Positions 20,720 to 32,351 of a DNA stretch of 52,926 nt are shown here, piece by piece (within the stretch, counting starts at the first letter, position 1; every line of letters starts with the position of its first letter). The notes beneath the pieces were generated by a model. That model ran no database searches. It had not been told where the DNA came from and worked only from the letters and a program-made list of their open reading frames with translations. The translations under genes were made by a program, and so were the position numbers. The stretch is from Ophioceras dolichostomum. Its lineage: Eukaryota > Ascomycota > Sordariomycetes > Magnaporthales > Ophioceraceae. The stretch lies in contig PYST01000284.1 in NCBI GenBank assembly GCA_003049485.1, positions 1 to 52,926 on the forward strand, given 5' to 3'.

Positions 20720-21646
20720 CGTGGGTGCCGTGCGGGAAGCCGCGTATGTGGAAATGGCTATGATTTGCCTGCCTGATGTTTGCAGGAATGGAAGAGAGAA
20801 GAGGCTTAGTTTTCCTCGACGCTTCTACTCGCATCATATCCCACCTTTCACCCCCACTTCGGCCGGCTCCGATTTTATCTGCTTGACCGTCCCGACCCCG
20901 ATCCCGGCCCTGCCCCTGAACCCCTGAATGAACGTCGCGTGTACCCGAACATCAACACGAACGCGCATCTTGCGGACGTGCCCCCGCGGCGAGCGCGGTA
21001 TCGAGGCACGCTGGATGAAGCGTTAAATACATAATTTGTTTTCTTTATAGTTATAGCAAAAGAAGAGAAACCTGATCAGAAGTTCCGAAAACACCGACGT
21101 AGTGGGTCTCACTTCGAGACTCTGTACCTATTCTATAGCGCCGAAACTACTACATATTTTTGTTTTGTTTCAACAGCCTTACGGAAGGGCACTCTCAACC
21201 AGCAACTTGAAAGGCATGGTTACGGAACTGACTGATAATTAGAGTCCATAACCGTGCTGCGCACGCTTCAATCCGATCACGGTCGAGGAACAACACCGCC
21301 GAAAGTAGTACTGTTCTCGTGAGGGAAGGCAACGAAAGACCAATTGCAGGCAATTAGAAGAAGAAAAGGATCCAAATTCTTTCCAAGAAAACAACCCAAC
21401 AAAAAAGCAACTAACAGGCCTAGTACTATCCAGGTATAGGGCCGTGCTAACCAAAGATTAAAGCATCTGTCCGTCTATGGATATTCGTCCAACCTTACCC
21501 AAAAAAGCCAAACTGAATTCTCACTGCTGCGGTATGGTACCGAAGAGTAGACGAGCTGCCTCCTACCCTAAGTCGTTGTTCCAAGATCCAACTGGCGATC
21601 GAGCAGTCGCTGTCGCTCACCCGCCCATCATCAGCCCATCGCCGCC
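20720..21646. other. Intergenic, no gene recognised
   Basis: About 930 bases. The first 250 bases should contain the promoter of the Nudix gene and are rich in C in the form of 'CCCCGATCCCGGCCC'. The rest is A-rich. No coding region supported. Confidence 0.5.
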
Positions 21647-22811
21647 TTAAGCACCGGGGAGCGGGAGCAACTGGCCACCGGCAGGGGCAGCAGCGCCAGG
21701 AAGCGCCTGCAAGCTAGCGGGAGCGGCGACAGCGGCGGTAGCGGCAGCCGCGACGGATGCGACGGGTGTAACCGCAGCCGCAACATTCGTGTCAACCGCG
21801 ACGCTAGCCACTGCCACCGTGGGAGCAGCGGCAACAGCAGCAGCAGCGGCAGCAGCAGTGTCAACCGCCACACTGGCAACCGCATCAGGCGCCACAGCGG
21901 CCGGGGCCACTGCAGCAGGAGCAGCAGCGACAGCCGCAGCAGCGCCGCCGCTGCCGAACCCTGGCGTCAGACAAAGCAGCACCAGCGGCCTAGTCGTGAT
22001 CGAGAAGCCCAAGATATTGCACCCTCCCAGATCGGCGGGCGCGACCTCAGGCGGCAGGGAACTCGCGACTCCACCCAATCCACCAACCGCACCGGGAACC
22101 GCACCGGGGACGATGGCACCGGGCGCGTTCGCGACGAGCTGGGCGCGCACCACGCCCGGGACCGACACGACGGTGTGCGAGTCCGTGAAGAAGCCGGCCG
22201 GGTTGGCCTCGATCTGGGCGAGCCTGAAGCCGGCGCCGCTGTCGGCGCCGTTGACCTGGATGCCCGTCGAGAACGGCCCCTGGATGCAGCCCGCGCTGCG
22301 CTTGACGACGTCCGGGCCGGAATCGGCGGGCTCGGGGTTCGGGAAGGCGATGCGCGGTGGACCCGAGGCGCCCTCGGCTGCTTCGTGGATGTGGGTTGCT
22401 GTTATGGCGGGGGAGGAGTAGGGGCCTGTTACTCCCATGAGGGTGATGTTCTTGTTTTCAGAGGAAAATCGTCAGTATGATGATGATCACCAGTGGTGGG
22501 TTCGTCTGTTTTCTGAAGAAGTAGGCAAAACGGGATGCACTGCTCGCACTCTCACGAGGACTTACATAGCAGATAATGTCGAGCTCGCTGTTGATGCCGT
22601 AGTTGTAGAACCCGATCGAGCCGGCCTCACCGGGCGTCACGGTGGTGCCGTTGATGACCTTGTCTGGCGAGGCGACTAGGTTGTAGGTCGACGTGAACGT
22701 GAAGGGCCCAAACGACGACGCCTGGGGCACGACGGCCTGGCGTTTAGAGAACGGGCTCGCGGCCGCCATCCCGCTTAGGGCGGCGGCGCTGATGACTGTC
22801 GATGACTTCAT
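21647..22811 (-). CDS. Secreted CHRD-domain protein with Ala/Val-rich C-terminal tail
   Basis: Two exons, 22811-22566 and 22450-21647, joined in phase 0 across a 115-bp intron (GTAAGT...CAAG), give 349 residues. The signal peptide is 'MKSSTVISAAALSGMAAA', followed by a Kex2-like KR. The spliced product restores 'LDIICY-NITLMGVTGPY', then 'TATHIHEAAEGASGPPRIAF', 'CIQGPFSTGI' and 'HTVVSVPGVVRAQL', the marks of a CHRD (chordin) domain. The conserved His residues of 'THIH' and 'DSHT' may bind metal, but the biochemical role of fungal CHRD proteins is not settled. Beyond about residue 240 the protein turns into a low-complexity Ala/Val/Pro tail in which 'VASVAVDT' recurs. The tail has no hydrophobic GPI-type terminus. 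Confidence 0.85.
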
Positions 22812-24885
22812 GGTGGTTTCTGTTTCCTGTGTCTTATCTTTTGGTCCTCCTGCCTTGTTTCTTGTCCCTGTTTCTCCCTGCCGTCCTGAGTTTATAGCTC
22901 TGTTGTATCCGGCAGGCGTGACGTCGAAAGAGTGTCGTCGGCTTCTGAAGATGAGTAGATATCACTTGATGATCAAAGGAGAGAACGACCAGCCGGCTGA
23001 TGCTTCTAGGCAAGGAAATGAAGAAGAGAAAACGAATGTACCGCCACGTCAACGTGGGATTACAAGAAACGAAACCGAACAGAAAAGATGTGGTGAAAAA
23101 GGAATGGAAGTGGTAGAAGAAGAGATGGAATAGGAGGTGAGAAAAAGAGAAGGACAAGAGTGGGAGAGGCAGGAAGGAAACGGGAAAAGGAGAGAAAGGT
23201 GATCTTCCACGATGACAAACCTTCTTGGCTGGTAAACGCCAATGCACGAGGAGTCCCCAATGCCTTGCTGCTGTGACTCTCGGCGGTGAACATCATCAAT
23301 AACAACACTTGCTGTTGGGTGGGTGTGAAGCCCGAGATGCCTAAAGCCAAGAAAGGAAGAAAGGGGCCAAGAGCAGCCAAGCGCAGCCAAGAGCTTGATC
23401 CCTGCCCTGTTCGTACCTCTCCCTGGTGTTCCTGGACGTGGAAGCAGGGCAAAAGCAGTGCAAAAAGAGTCAGCCAGGCCGATCTGGCTGGTGTAAGCTC
23501 TCTGGCTGCTCGGCTTGCCGTCCGTCCTGACGCGCTCCCGCCGCAGGTCAGGAGGCGTGGGATGTTTCCGAATGTTCAGGTCTCCCAGCGTTGCTCGCGG
23601 TTTTAAGCTTAATTGGGATGGATTTTTGGGGGTCTCTTTTTTTGGGAGCACAGGGGTCAATTGGCCTGCGCGGCGCCCGGTCTGGGCCACCACCAGCTTC
23701 TAGCTTGGGGCCTTCTTCAGCGTTGGCTGCACCGCTGTTCTGGGTGGTGGTGGACGGGCCCCAACTGCCAACCTGCCAATGCCCCGCCAAGCCGAGCCGC
23801 GCTCCGCCAAGTTGCGTGAGGTGCTCTGGCTCGCGTCGATCAAAACCGGCAAAGCAAGGCGGATGCGAGAATTCCCGTGTTCACGGGTTTTGCGAGGCAC
23901 CTTCCTCATCGCTGATTAAATTTTCTTGGTGAATGGAACTGTTCTCACCGAAATGAAAGGAGAGGAGAACTTCTCCCAAAAGAGAGAGCTAAGGCTTGAC
24001 AAGTCTGGTTGGTGCTTCGTCCCATGTTCGATTGAAGCTGACTGACTGGTGACTTTCAACAGCTCCCTGTCCATCTGGGAACGAATTTCGCAGTGGTCAA
24101 AAGATGAACAAGGCCAATACCAGGAGAAAGCATCAGCTACCATCCACAGAAGGAGAAAGGAAGAAGAAAAAAAGCTCCGAATAGATTAATTTTCTGCAGG
24201 AACCGCATCAAGCAGATCGGAAAGAAAAGAGACGGGAAGCAAGCCCGCCCGCGTCGATGATTTCGATGATTTCAGGCTATTTTGGGGCCGTGCGGCTCCG
24301 AAACATGCAACGTCGACGACGGCTGCGACCAAACGAAGTTGATGATTGATGACAGCTCCGGTCGGCACCTGCCATTGATTCATCATCATCATTCCAGTCG
24401 AAACCACCCTCAACTCTCGGGGGAGAGAGCCTTCTGTTTTCCCGACGGGTTAGTGCCTGGGAGATTTTCTGATTCTTCAATCCAGTCATAGTATTGCTTG
24501 TCCGTCTCGTTTCCGTCCAGCACCTGCCTTTTTGGATGCAAACACATTTCAGTCTTGCTAGAAGCGTGAGCGGGATATGGGCACCTATTCGACAAGCAAC
24601 AACGTCGTAAGATGAGACGGACTCAACTTGGGAAGAAATGAACTATGTACACAAACTGAAAGGCCTGCCATAAAAGATAGCAATCGAATCTTACATCCCT
24701 CATCCCTCACGCCTCCCATCCGATCTGCAACGAGGTTTTCTGCCTTTCTTCTTCAGGGGCCATCCATCCTCCCCCCTCCGCACCCTTCCTCCCCTTCTGA
24801 CAGCCAGCCGGCCGGCCAGCCGCTGCATCTTCTCCCTCAACTCAACAGAGCTCAACAGCTCTACCTCTAATCACATGACCCCCTT
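22812..24885. other. Intergenic, about 2 kb, purine-rich tract, no gene recognised
   Basis: A TATA-like box for the CHRD gene (22891-22896) is followed by a strongly purine-biased plus strand at about 23025-23200 (GAGAAAAAGAGAAGGA type), i.e. pyrimidine-rich on the transcribed side. The remaining 1.7 kb has no supported coding region. Confidence 0.5.
22891..22896 (-). promoter_or_regulatory. TATA box of the CHRD protein gene
   Basis: The minus strand reads TATAAA 80 bases before the ATG at 22811, a position fitting a core promoter. Confidence 0.45.
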
Positions 24886-25723
24886 TCAACAGTTCGAAGT
24901 GAAGCCCGAAGCAGTGCAATAGGTGCCATCCGGCCCCGACCCGATCTTCGTCGGCTCAGCGCCCGAGGAATTACCAGTGTACCGATCGCACGACTTGCCA
25001 CTGTCCTGGCAGCTGTTGGTGATCTTGCACGTGTCGCCGTAGTTGGTGTTGATCCCACACAGGACTCCTCCATCGACCGCGACCGTGTTAGAAATGACAA
25101 TGTTGCGGGGCCCGCCGTTGCCCGAGCAGTTCCCGCAGGACCGCACCAGTTTGCCGTAGTCGTTGGCGTAGAAGTTGTCGATCTTCAGCGTGCCGCGCCC
25201 GTTGAACTGGAAGATCTTGTCGGCGGCTTTAAAAGCCCCTCCGCCGTTGACGTACGACGTGCCCGAGGTCTGCTTGAAGGTTGCGGCGTCCTCGCACACG
25301 TCCGCCCACCAGACGTTGTTGAGCGTGCAGGTGCCCTTGCAGTGCACGCCTTCGGCCTGGGACGCGCCGATGATCACGTTGGAGAGCGTCGCGCCAGCGG
25401 CGAGGATGAACATGGCGTCCGCCTCGCCAGTCTCGTCTTGCTCGGCGCAGACCTTGGCTGTACGTGTGGTGTGCGTTGGGGATGGTATCCTTTTGTCAGT
25501 CTAACGTCCTTCGTGCGGTCTGTTTAAGGTGCGAACAGGGGTAGGTATTTTGGATAGGATAGGTACGGTTGCGCTCAAATCTCTTCATCCCGCCGTCAAA
25601 GGAACCGGAGACGGGGATGGCGGTAGCCACGGACGACACACCCGCGGACGCAGGCAGAGTGGTCGTCACGGCGTTGACGCCAGCGCTGAGCGCCGCGAGG
25701 AAGAGGAGACTGGGGACCTTCAT
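24886..25723 (-). CDS. Secreted pectate lyase, family PL3
   Basis: Two exons, 25723-25567 and 25457-24886, joined in phase 1 across a 109-bp intron (GTACCT...ACAG), give 242 residues, the usual size of class III pectate lyases. The signal peptide is 'MKVPSLLFLAALSAGVNA'. The splice joins 'FDGGMKRFERN' to 'PKVCAEQDETGEAD'. The enzyme's signature follows: 'FILAAGATLSNVIIGASQAE', 'GVHCKGTCTLNNVWWADVC', 'EDAATFKQ' and 'GKLVRSCGNC', with many paired cysteines. PL3 enzymes cleave de-esterified pectin by beta-elimination with calcium, outside the cell, which points to life on or in plant tissue. The gene is intact with a normal C-terminus. Confidence 0.93.
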
Positions 25724-25860
25724 CTTGGTCGACGGGCTGATGATGGTGGTGATGGCGATGTCAAGCTTGGCAAGTGAGATGAGAAGGGAAGAGCGGAGTG
25801 CGGCGCGGTGATGCTCTCCTTCATCGCCTTCTTTCTATCGCCGCCGAGGATCTCATCGTC

Positions 25861-25866
25861 TTTATA
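25861..25866 (-). promoter_or_regulatory. TATA box of the pectate lyase gene
   Basis: The minus strand reads TATAAAG about 138 bases before the ATG at 25723. A long pyrimidine-rich stretch follows it, as in many fungal promoters. Confidence 0.4.
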
Positions 25867-28800
25867 TCTTCTTTTCCTCGCCATGGTGGATTCCCTTCCT
25901 GGAAGCCTCTTGGCCCTGTCCTGCAGGCGGGCTTGTCATCATCATAGTCTCCCCCCTTTTTTTGGTCGGCTCTCTATGGACTATTCTGATGGAAGCTCCG
26001 CCGTCACGGTTGGTCATGCGTTGCGCCTGGCAGCAGGGGCGAGGAATGGATGCCTGCCAATATTTGGGACTCTGTTTGGCTAGGGTTGTGTGGCGTGGTG
26101 GAAAGGGAATTGGGCGGCGCCAGCTGCAGTAAACAAAGCCAAGCTCTGACCCTCGTGGCTGTCGATTCGTGGAAAATTCCGCGTTGTTTCAAAGTCGATC
26201 GTCGTGAGGGGAATGGAAGATGGAGAAACTCACACTGAGTTTTTTCCCCAGAGCACATGGGGGGAAAAGAAAGGGGGAGCCGCACAGAAGAATGGTCACT
26301 AGGAAGTTCACCACATAGGTTCTGCGGGGTCCAAGGAGTGTCCGCTTCCGGGCCCACGGCCGGGACTCTTTCGGCGATGATGGCCCCTTTTGATAATGTG
26401 GAGTGGTGACCTGCAGGTGACGCACCCATGCTCTCGCAACGCCATCTCCGCTTCCTGACAGTTCCGGATTTTTTCCATCCTTCTGTTTCTTTGAGATTTC
26501 CGCTCGTTCGGTTATTGCAGTACCCCTGGTTCCTGCCGAGCTCGATCGTTGGTGGATTCCAGATTCGCAAGCAGGGCGCGGCGGTGATGTGAACCAGCGC
26601 AAGGCCAAACCCACACCAGCCCTATTTCTGTCGAATTTTCCCCCGGATTCTGCGAGCGTTCAGTCGGGTGGCCCACAGGGCAATAATAGTAGGTAGTCTA
26701 GTATGTCCAAACAGCAACAGGGCCGCAGGGCCGAGGCTCTGCCCCTCAATGCTCGCGTGTACAGCATGCCATCCGTCCTTCCCACGGGATCTTCCGCCTT
26801 CAGTTCAGGGCGCCCAAACAAGGGCCCTTCTCCTCTGGCCCTCGGCGATAAGAGCTCCGTTGTTCCTGCGGCCGTCCGCCAAACTGGCTGCCCCTTTTGC
26901 CCTCAGCTGATGATAACACGAGTTTCATTGGCGGCCTGTTATTTTTTCCACGAGTGCCTGTTCGGGGTTTAGACGCGTACCTACATGAAGCCTCATGGAT
27001 ATCACAAATAGAAGTGTATCCAGCAAGCTACAGATCCTCCCAATTCGCTTCAATGTCAACCAAAGAAGTATGGTATCTTTTGGAGGCGGGTGCTGGGAGT
27101 GATGACGTCGGACGGACGGGCTAAAAATCGCATGGTATGGTACTGGTACGTGTAATCTTAGCTTCACGAACCTTTTCTTGTCCTAGACCAGCTGTCACGT
27201 TAGTGCTAGTGGTGGAAATCTTGGTATTCGGTCCTGCCTAATATGAGTGGCTGAGAATAAGCGGTCCTGAAGAAGTAGACCGTATTAAACATGTGTCAAG
27301 CTGCAAGGGTCCCGGGTATAATAAGGTTCAGACGGTACCACGAGCTAGTTCAGCCACTCAGCTCCAAAATCCAGCAGCCCGTCGCAAGACACGGCCGCTC
27401 TCCGGCCGTTCTCCCGGCACGGGACGGCAGCGGTGGTTTCCGAGACAATTTCATATCCCTTGTTTGAGGCCGTAAGCCACGGCCAGGACCTCCGGATATC
27501 AAGGCCCGGATTTTGAGCTCTACATGGCCTGACGCGACTCTGCTGCTCGCGTCAGCTCAGGAACCTCGTGTCCGCGGAGGAGCTGCGGAGACGTGCCGCC
27601 GAGACTCTAGTGTCAATTTATCGAGGATACTAGCGACAGCGTCGACTTTGGTTGGGTCGAAGAAACAAAAGACGTGGAAAGGCTCTTAACGATAATTATG
27701 CCGCCATTGCGAACGGGGCGGTCGACTCATATATCAGCGCCGCGTGCTCGAAAGAGCCAACCGGCGCTCTCAACTATCCACTGCAGCTTCCGGACGCCAT
27801 CACCGCCACGTCCAAGCCACCATGCATGTCTCGGAGTACCAGCCATCTTGGTAGATAATGACCTAGACCTATCTCATGCAAGGACCCGGTCATGGCATTT
27901 CCAAAAGTGCAGGATCTTTGTCAGTCAGTATACGCTTCTCATGCGACGGAGTGATCATACCCGAGCACAACAGGGTCACAAGCCCAGCCCTTGTGTTCAC
28001 GCAGCGCGTCCTGATGACCGGCCGGAAATATTCGAGGCCGACCCATAAGAGGATACAACTTACCCTATCGACGTGCGGCGAGTGCATGCCTATACGGATG
28101 TGACAGTCCCATTACCCAGGATTCCACCACACTTTCCGAGCGCTCGCGTCAGATTCCAAATCCTCCCCGTAGAATATTACTAGTAGTATACTTCTCACCA
28201 CAATTCCACGCCGTCAGCATGCCGTTGTACCATCTCCCATTGGCTGCTCACCGGTGGAAGGATTCGGAGATGGTCCCAAGACCTGCACGATTCCATTCAA
28301 GGCTAATGACGAGCTGGTAGTGCTTGACTAGTAGTACCAAACCAATATCCCAGGAGGCTGACAGCCACTCCTCGTGATTTTGCTCCATCGAGTCTAGGGG
28401 CGCCGCTCGGGCTGACCATCGGGCCGGGGGTTCTGTACAACTACCGTAAAACACTACTAGTGCTGCACATCTCAGAAGCTGGACACCTATCTCTGAAGTC
28501 TACTAATACCAATGACACTCACAGTTTTAGGCAGATGTGTACTACCAGTAGCACTACTATTATGTTATGCATTATGGAACACGCCATCTCACTGCTAGTA
28601 GTACCACTGGCGGCGTGAGGGTCTGCCAACCAATCTTATTACCTCGGCCTGAACTGTCACCACGATCGCCCGAAGGAGCGAAAGCCAATGAAGAGTGCGG
28701 TAATTCAGGTGCTCTCTCTGGGGAACACGCCACATGCTTTGTACTGACCCGTTGCCAGGCCCTGTGAATTATTGGACAGATTGGGAAGCAAAAGCCGTCA

Positions 28801-29144
28801 ATATATGTGAGAAGCCGAAGCGGCTTTTGGGCGACCTACTCGAATCCGGGCTGAGGCGTAATCATGCGGCCCTCGCCCAAGCAAGGGAGAAGGTGATATC
28901 GCTGCTTCTTACGTCACACCACCCCAGAGCCCTAGCAAGGGGGGTGGGAACCTCTGGATACGGAAAGAATCTCATCCCTCACCTCGAACTACGAAGTGGC
29001 CAACCTTTCAAGAAGGATTCCGCCGACGGTACACCACACGAGACACATGCTGGACAACCAGAACGGTGCTACTAGCAAGGGGCCACCTAGTGACTGCGGA
29101 GGGACCTGTGGGTTACGTTGGGAGGTGGGTGAGAGAGATGTCTG

Positions 29145-29157
29145 TTTATTTATAAGG
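29145..29157 (+). promoter_or_regulatory. TATA-like box of the FAD oxidoreductase gene
   Basis: The sequence TTTATTTATAAGG lies about 120 bases before the ATG at 29276. Confidence 0.45.
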
Positions 29158-29275
29158 ACGAGGACTTTCCACCTCATCAGTGAGGATGGTTCGGCGAAAT
29201 GATCTGGTTGCAAGCCTGGAGTAACCAACCCAGCACACACCCAGGCAGGTGGAACAGACAGAAATCTGATCCACG

Positions 29276-30742
29276 ATGCGTCCCATCAAGCAACTATTCC
29301 TCCCGGGCCTGCTCCTGCTGACTCCTGGTCTAGTAGCCCACGCTGGACCAGCTGCCGGTGACCATGCACACAAGCGGGACGGCGAAGCCACCGCTAACAC
29401 CAAGACGATCGAGACTGACGTCCTGATCATCGGCGGCGGCTCCACGGGGACGTACGCCGCAGTCCGCCTGGCCGACCAGGGGAAGAAGGTCCTCCTCGTC
29501 GAGAAGAGGGACCACCTCGGCGGGCACGTCGACACGTACGTCGACCCGGCCTCGGGCGGATCCATCAACGTCGGCGTGCAGATGTTCCACAACACGACGG
29601 TCGTGCACAACTACTTCGCCCGCCTCGGCGTGCCCCTGGCGCCGTTCCAACCGCCAACTCCCAACCCCCCCGTGACGAACCTCTTCGTGGACTTCAAAAC
29701 AGGCCTGCCCGCCACGGGGTACATCCCGCCAGACGCCACAGCCCTGGGCGCGGCCCTCGCAAAGTATGGCGCGTATTTGGCGACTAGCTTCCCGACGCTC
29801 GACCTGGGCTACGACCAGCTGTCGGATCCAGTCCCGGCGGACGTGCTCCTCCCCTTCGCGCAGCTCGCGGATCGAGAGGGATTCGGCGACGCGCTGAAGT
29901 TGATCAACAACTTCGACCAGCCCGACGACGTCGTCCTCGAGACCTCCCTCTACGCGCTCAAGTCCTTCGGTCTGTCCCTCCTCCGCCTCGTCCAGAGCGG
30001 GCCATTCACCACCCGCGACGTGGCGGACCTGTACCGCGCGGCGGCGGCCGCCCTGGGCCCCAAGCGCGTGCTGTACGACGCCTCCGTCCTGAAGATCTCC
30101 CGCAACGGATCTGGCGGCGGTGTCGTGGCGAAGATACAGACGGGCCCTTCTTCTCCTTCTGGCCCTGCCGTTGTCGTCGTGAAGGCTAAGAAGCTCCTCA
30201 TGGCCGCGTACCCGCTCCCCTCCAACCTACACGGCTGGGATCTGTCCGCTGAGGAATCCCAGCTCTTTTCGTGCTTCCGTCCGCACAGCTACATGGCCGG
30301 CGTGTTGCGCCACCCCGGCATTGGGCTGCATTCGCTCGAGAACACGGATGTCTCCCGCCCGCACGGCGTGCCGTCCATGCCGGGCGTGTACGGCATCGCG
30401 CCGACGGGCTTTGGCGACGGTTCTTACACCGTGTACTACGGCGCGCGCGAGCTGGTGTCGAGCGCTTCCGCAAAGGCGGATATCGTTGCCGGTCTCAAGA
30501 GGCTTGGCGCTCAGGGGGTCATCGGGGACGGGGAGGTCGAGTGGCTGGGCTGGTACGACCACTCCCCCACGAGGCTTTATGTCTCCCCGCAGGATATCGA
30601 GGGTGGGTTTTATAGGAGGCTGTACGCGCTGCAGGGGAAGAGGGATACGTGGTGGAGCGGCGCCGCGTGGCAGACGCAGGACTCGAGCCAGATTTGGGAC
30701 TTCACGGAGAGGCTTTTGGAGAGGGTTGTGGCTTCTTTGTGA
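29276..30742 (+). CDS. Secreted FAD-dependent amine oxidase-like oxidoreductase
   Basis: A 488-residue single-exon flavoprotein. A signal peptide covers about residues 1-23 ('LFLPGLLLLTPGLVAHA') and is followed by a KR site at 33-34. The FAD-binding Rossmann motif is 'DVLIIGGGSTGTYAAVRLAD' (GGGSTG at 53-58) with the ribose-binding acidic residue in 'VEKRDHLGGHV'. The overall layout ('NVGVQMFHN', 'LLMAAYPLP', 'YVSPQDIEGGFYRRLYALQG') matches the fungal secreted flavoproteins usually annotated as beta-cyclopiazonate dehydrogenase-like. That name comes from one characterised member and says little about this substrate. The gene is followed by an NmrA-like and an SDR gene, which suggests a small oxidative pathway; no prenyltransferase or polyketide/NRPS gene is present to support a cyclopiazonate-type route. 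Confidence 0.85.
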   Translation: MRPIKQLFLPGLLLLTPGLVAHAGPAAGDHAHKRDGEATANTKTIETDVLIIGGGSTGTYAAVRLADQGKKVLLVEKRDHLGGHVDTYVDPASGGSINVGVQMFHNTTVVHNYFARLGVPLAPFQPPTPNPPVTNLFVDFKTGLPATGYIPPDATALGAALAKYGAYLATSFPTLDLGYDQLSDPVPADVLLPFAQLADREGFGDALKLINNFDQPDDVVLETSLYALKSFGLSLLRLVQSGPFTTRDVADLYRAAAAALGPKRVLYDASVLKISRNGSGGGVVAKIQTGPSSPSGPAVVVVKAKKLLMAAYPLPSNLHGWDLSAEESQLFSCFRPHSYMAGVLRHPGIGLHSLENTDVSRPHGVPSMPGVYGIAPTGFGDGSYTVYYGARELVSSASAKADIVAGLKRLGAQGVIGDGEVEWLGWYDHSPTRLYVSPQDIEGGFYRRLYALQGKRDTWWSGAAWQTQDSSQIWDFTERLLERVVASL

Positions 30743-31394
30743 GGCGGAGGATGGGAAAGGATTTGACAGGTACCCAAGAATCGGTTGCGGGGTGTTGATG
30801 GAGGCTAGTACTGCCGTGAGGAAGCATCGATAGCCTATAGGTACTTAGCTTCGGTAGTCGTAGCATATCATATGATACAACGCAACGGGCAAGCGACAAT
30901 TCTTAACGCCGTGTTGATGGGGGGCCATGATAACTCCGAAGCCACTTGTTGATTACTAGTATCGTCCGGCAAAACATGCTAGGGTTGGTGATAATGATGA
31001 GGATGATACGAATCACTAATCGTTTATCGGCTCGACGACGGATGCCGCTTATCAATACTGCATGCACCCATCCCATCGTGGCAACAACAAATGTTTCTCC
31101 TATCAAAGGACATGGAACACCATCCCGACCAGAAATCGGAGAGTTTGTTCTCCCTCGTTTCGTGGCGATTAACTAAGTCCGGATTCCTCCGCCAGGGCCG
31201 GAGCGTGGGATGCCGATGGGGCCAACCGTGTCCGCCCCGGGTACAAATACCGCAAACAGTACCAGCAGTATTTAAGGGGCTTCCAGCATGAGGCTAGTCC
31301 ATGGGCAATCGAATGAAAGACAGAAAGACATTGTTCACCGTGCGACATTTCTCAACAGAACCTCCACAAGAGCCTCCAGAACCGAGATCAAACA
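30743..31394. other. Intergenic region upstream of the NmrA-like gene
   Basis: About 650 bases holding the 3' end of the FAD oxidoreductase gene and the promoter of the NmrA-like gene, including a 'TATTTAAG' at 31269-31276, about 120 bases before its ATG. An 'ACTAGT' motif lies at 30955-30960. No gene seen. Confidence 0.5.
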
Positions 31395-32351
31395 ATGAGT
31401 CCCTTCAAGAACATCGTCCTCATCGGCCGCGGCGGCGTGGTCGGCCGGTCCGTGCTCGCCGCGCTCCTCGCAGAGCCCTCCTTCACCGTGACGATCCTCC
31501 AGCGGGAGTCCTCTAAGACGCCACCTTCTGCGTCCGACCCCGCCAGCCTCCGGACCATCCGCATCGCGGACGACTACCCGCCCAAGGACCTGGAGGCGGC
31601 CTTCACCGGACAGGACGCCGTGGTGAACTGCATCGGGACCTTCGCTATCGGCGAGCAGCGGCGCATCATCGACGCGGCCGTCGCCGCGGGCGTGAGGCGC
31701 TACGTGCCCTCCGAGTACGGCGTCAACAACCTGCACCCGGCCGCGGCGGGGCTCAACCCCGTCTTCGCTGCCAAGGCCGAAGTCCAAAAATACCTCAGGG
31801 AGCTGTCCTCTGGGAACCGCATCGAGTGGACGGCCTTCAGCTGCGGATCCTGGATCAAGTGGAGCCTCGACTACGGCTTCCTGGGTGTGCACGTGCGCGA
31901 GAGGACGGCCACGCTGTACGACGGGGGAGAAACGCTGTTCAGCATCGCGACGGAGGAGAACACCGGTCTGGCGGTCGCGAGAGCTCTGTCTAGGTTTCCG
32001 GAGGAGACGAGGAACCGCAACGTGTTTCTGAGCGACTTTGCGGTCTCGCAGAGGCAGGTCGTGGATGAGATCGAGCGTCAGATGGGAGGGGGGAAGAACA
32101 AGTTCTTCGCCGCCGTCGAGACGGTTGATAGTTTCAAGGTCATCGATGAGGCTCGGGCTGCTGTGGACGCAGGGGGAGACGGGGTCATGGCGGGCATGGT
32201 GAGACTGGTCGAGATCGGGGTCGTGGCTGGTCGGTACGGCGGGCATCTTGAGGAAGAGGGCGACGAAATCATGAATGAGAGACTCGGTTTGCCGAAGACG
32301 ACGCTTCAGGAGGTTGTCGCTGACGCTTTGAAGTCGATGGGGTTGAAGTGA
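31395..32351 (+). CDS. NmrA-like/isoflavone reductase-like NAD(P)-binding protein
   Basis: A 318-residue single-exon protein of the atypical SDR group that includes NmrA, phenylcoumaran benzylic ether reductase and isoflavone reductase. The cofactor loop is 'IVLIGRGGVVGRSVLAAL' (GRGGVVG at 11-17). 'VVNCIGTFAIGEQRRIIDAA' and 'GVRRYVPSEYGVNN' are family landmarks that replace the YxxxK region of classical SDRs. Members may be redox sensors or small-molecule reductases, and sequence alone does not decide. It lies between the FAD oxidoreductase and the convergent SDR gene, which makes a shared pathway possible but not proven. Confidence 0.88.
   Translation: MSPFKNIVLIGRGGVVGRSVLAALLAEPSFTVTILQRESSKTPPSASDPASLRTIRIADDYPPKDLEAAFTGQDAVVNCIGTFAIGEQRRIIDAAVAAGVRRYVPSEYGVNNLHPAAAGLNPVFAAKAEVQKYLRELSSGNRIEWTAFSCGSWIKWSLDYGFLGVHVRERTATLYDGGETLFSIATEENTGLAVARALSRFPEETRNRNVFLSDFAVSQRQVVDEIERQMGGGKNKFFAAVETVDSFKVIDEARAAVDAGGDGVMAGMVRLVEIGVVAGRYGGHLEEEGDEIMNERLGLPKTTLQEVVADALKSMGLK

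Larger units (their letters stand above)
25724..29275. other. 3.5-kb gene-poor stretch
   Basis: This is the longest stretch without a recognisable gene. The first 300 bases hold the pectate lyase promoter and the last 150 the promoter of the FAD oxidoreductase gene. In between, no open frame shows a domain. 'ACTAGTAGTA'-type motifs are clustered here: 28179-28191, 28327-28337, 28456-28461 and about 28595-28606. Several short GC-rich and AT-rich patches alternate. An eroded mobile element is possible but no termini or coding remnants could be identified. Confidence 0.5.

Noticed and set aside
26004..26570. 188-codon open frame on the minus strand in the gene-poor stretch
   Set aside because: No domain, irregular composition, no promoter-like context and no similarity to the other proteins here.
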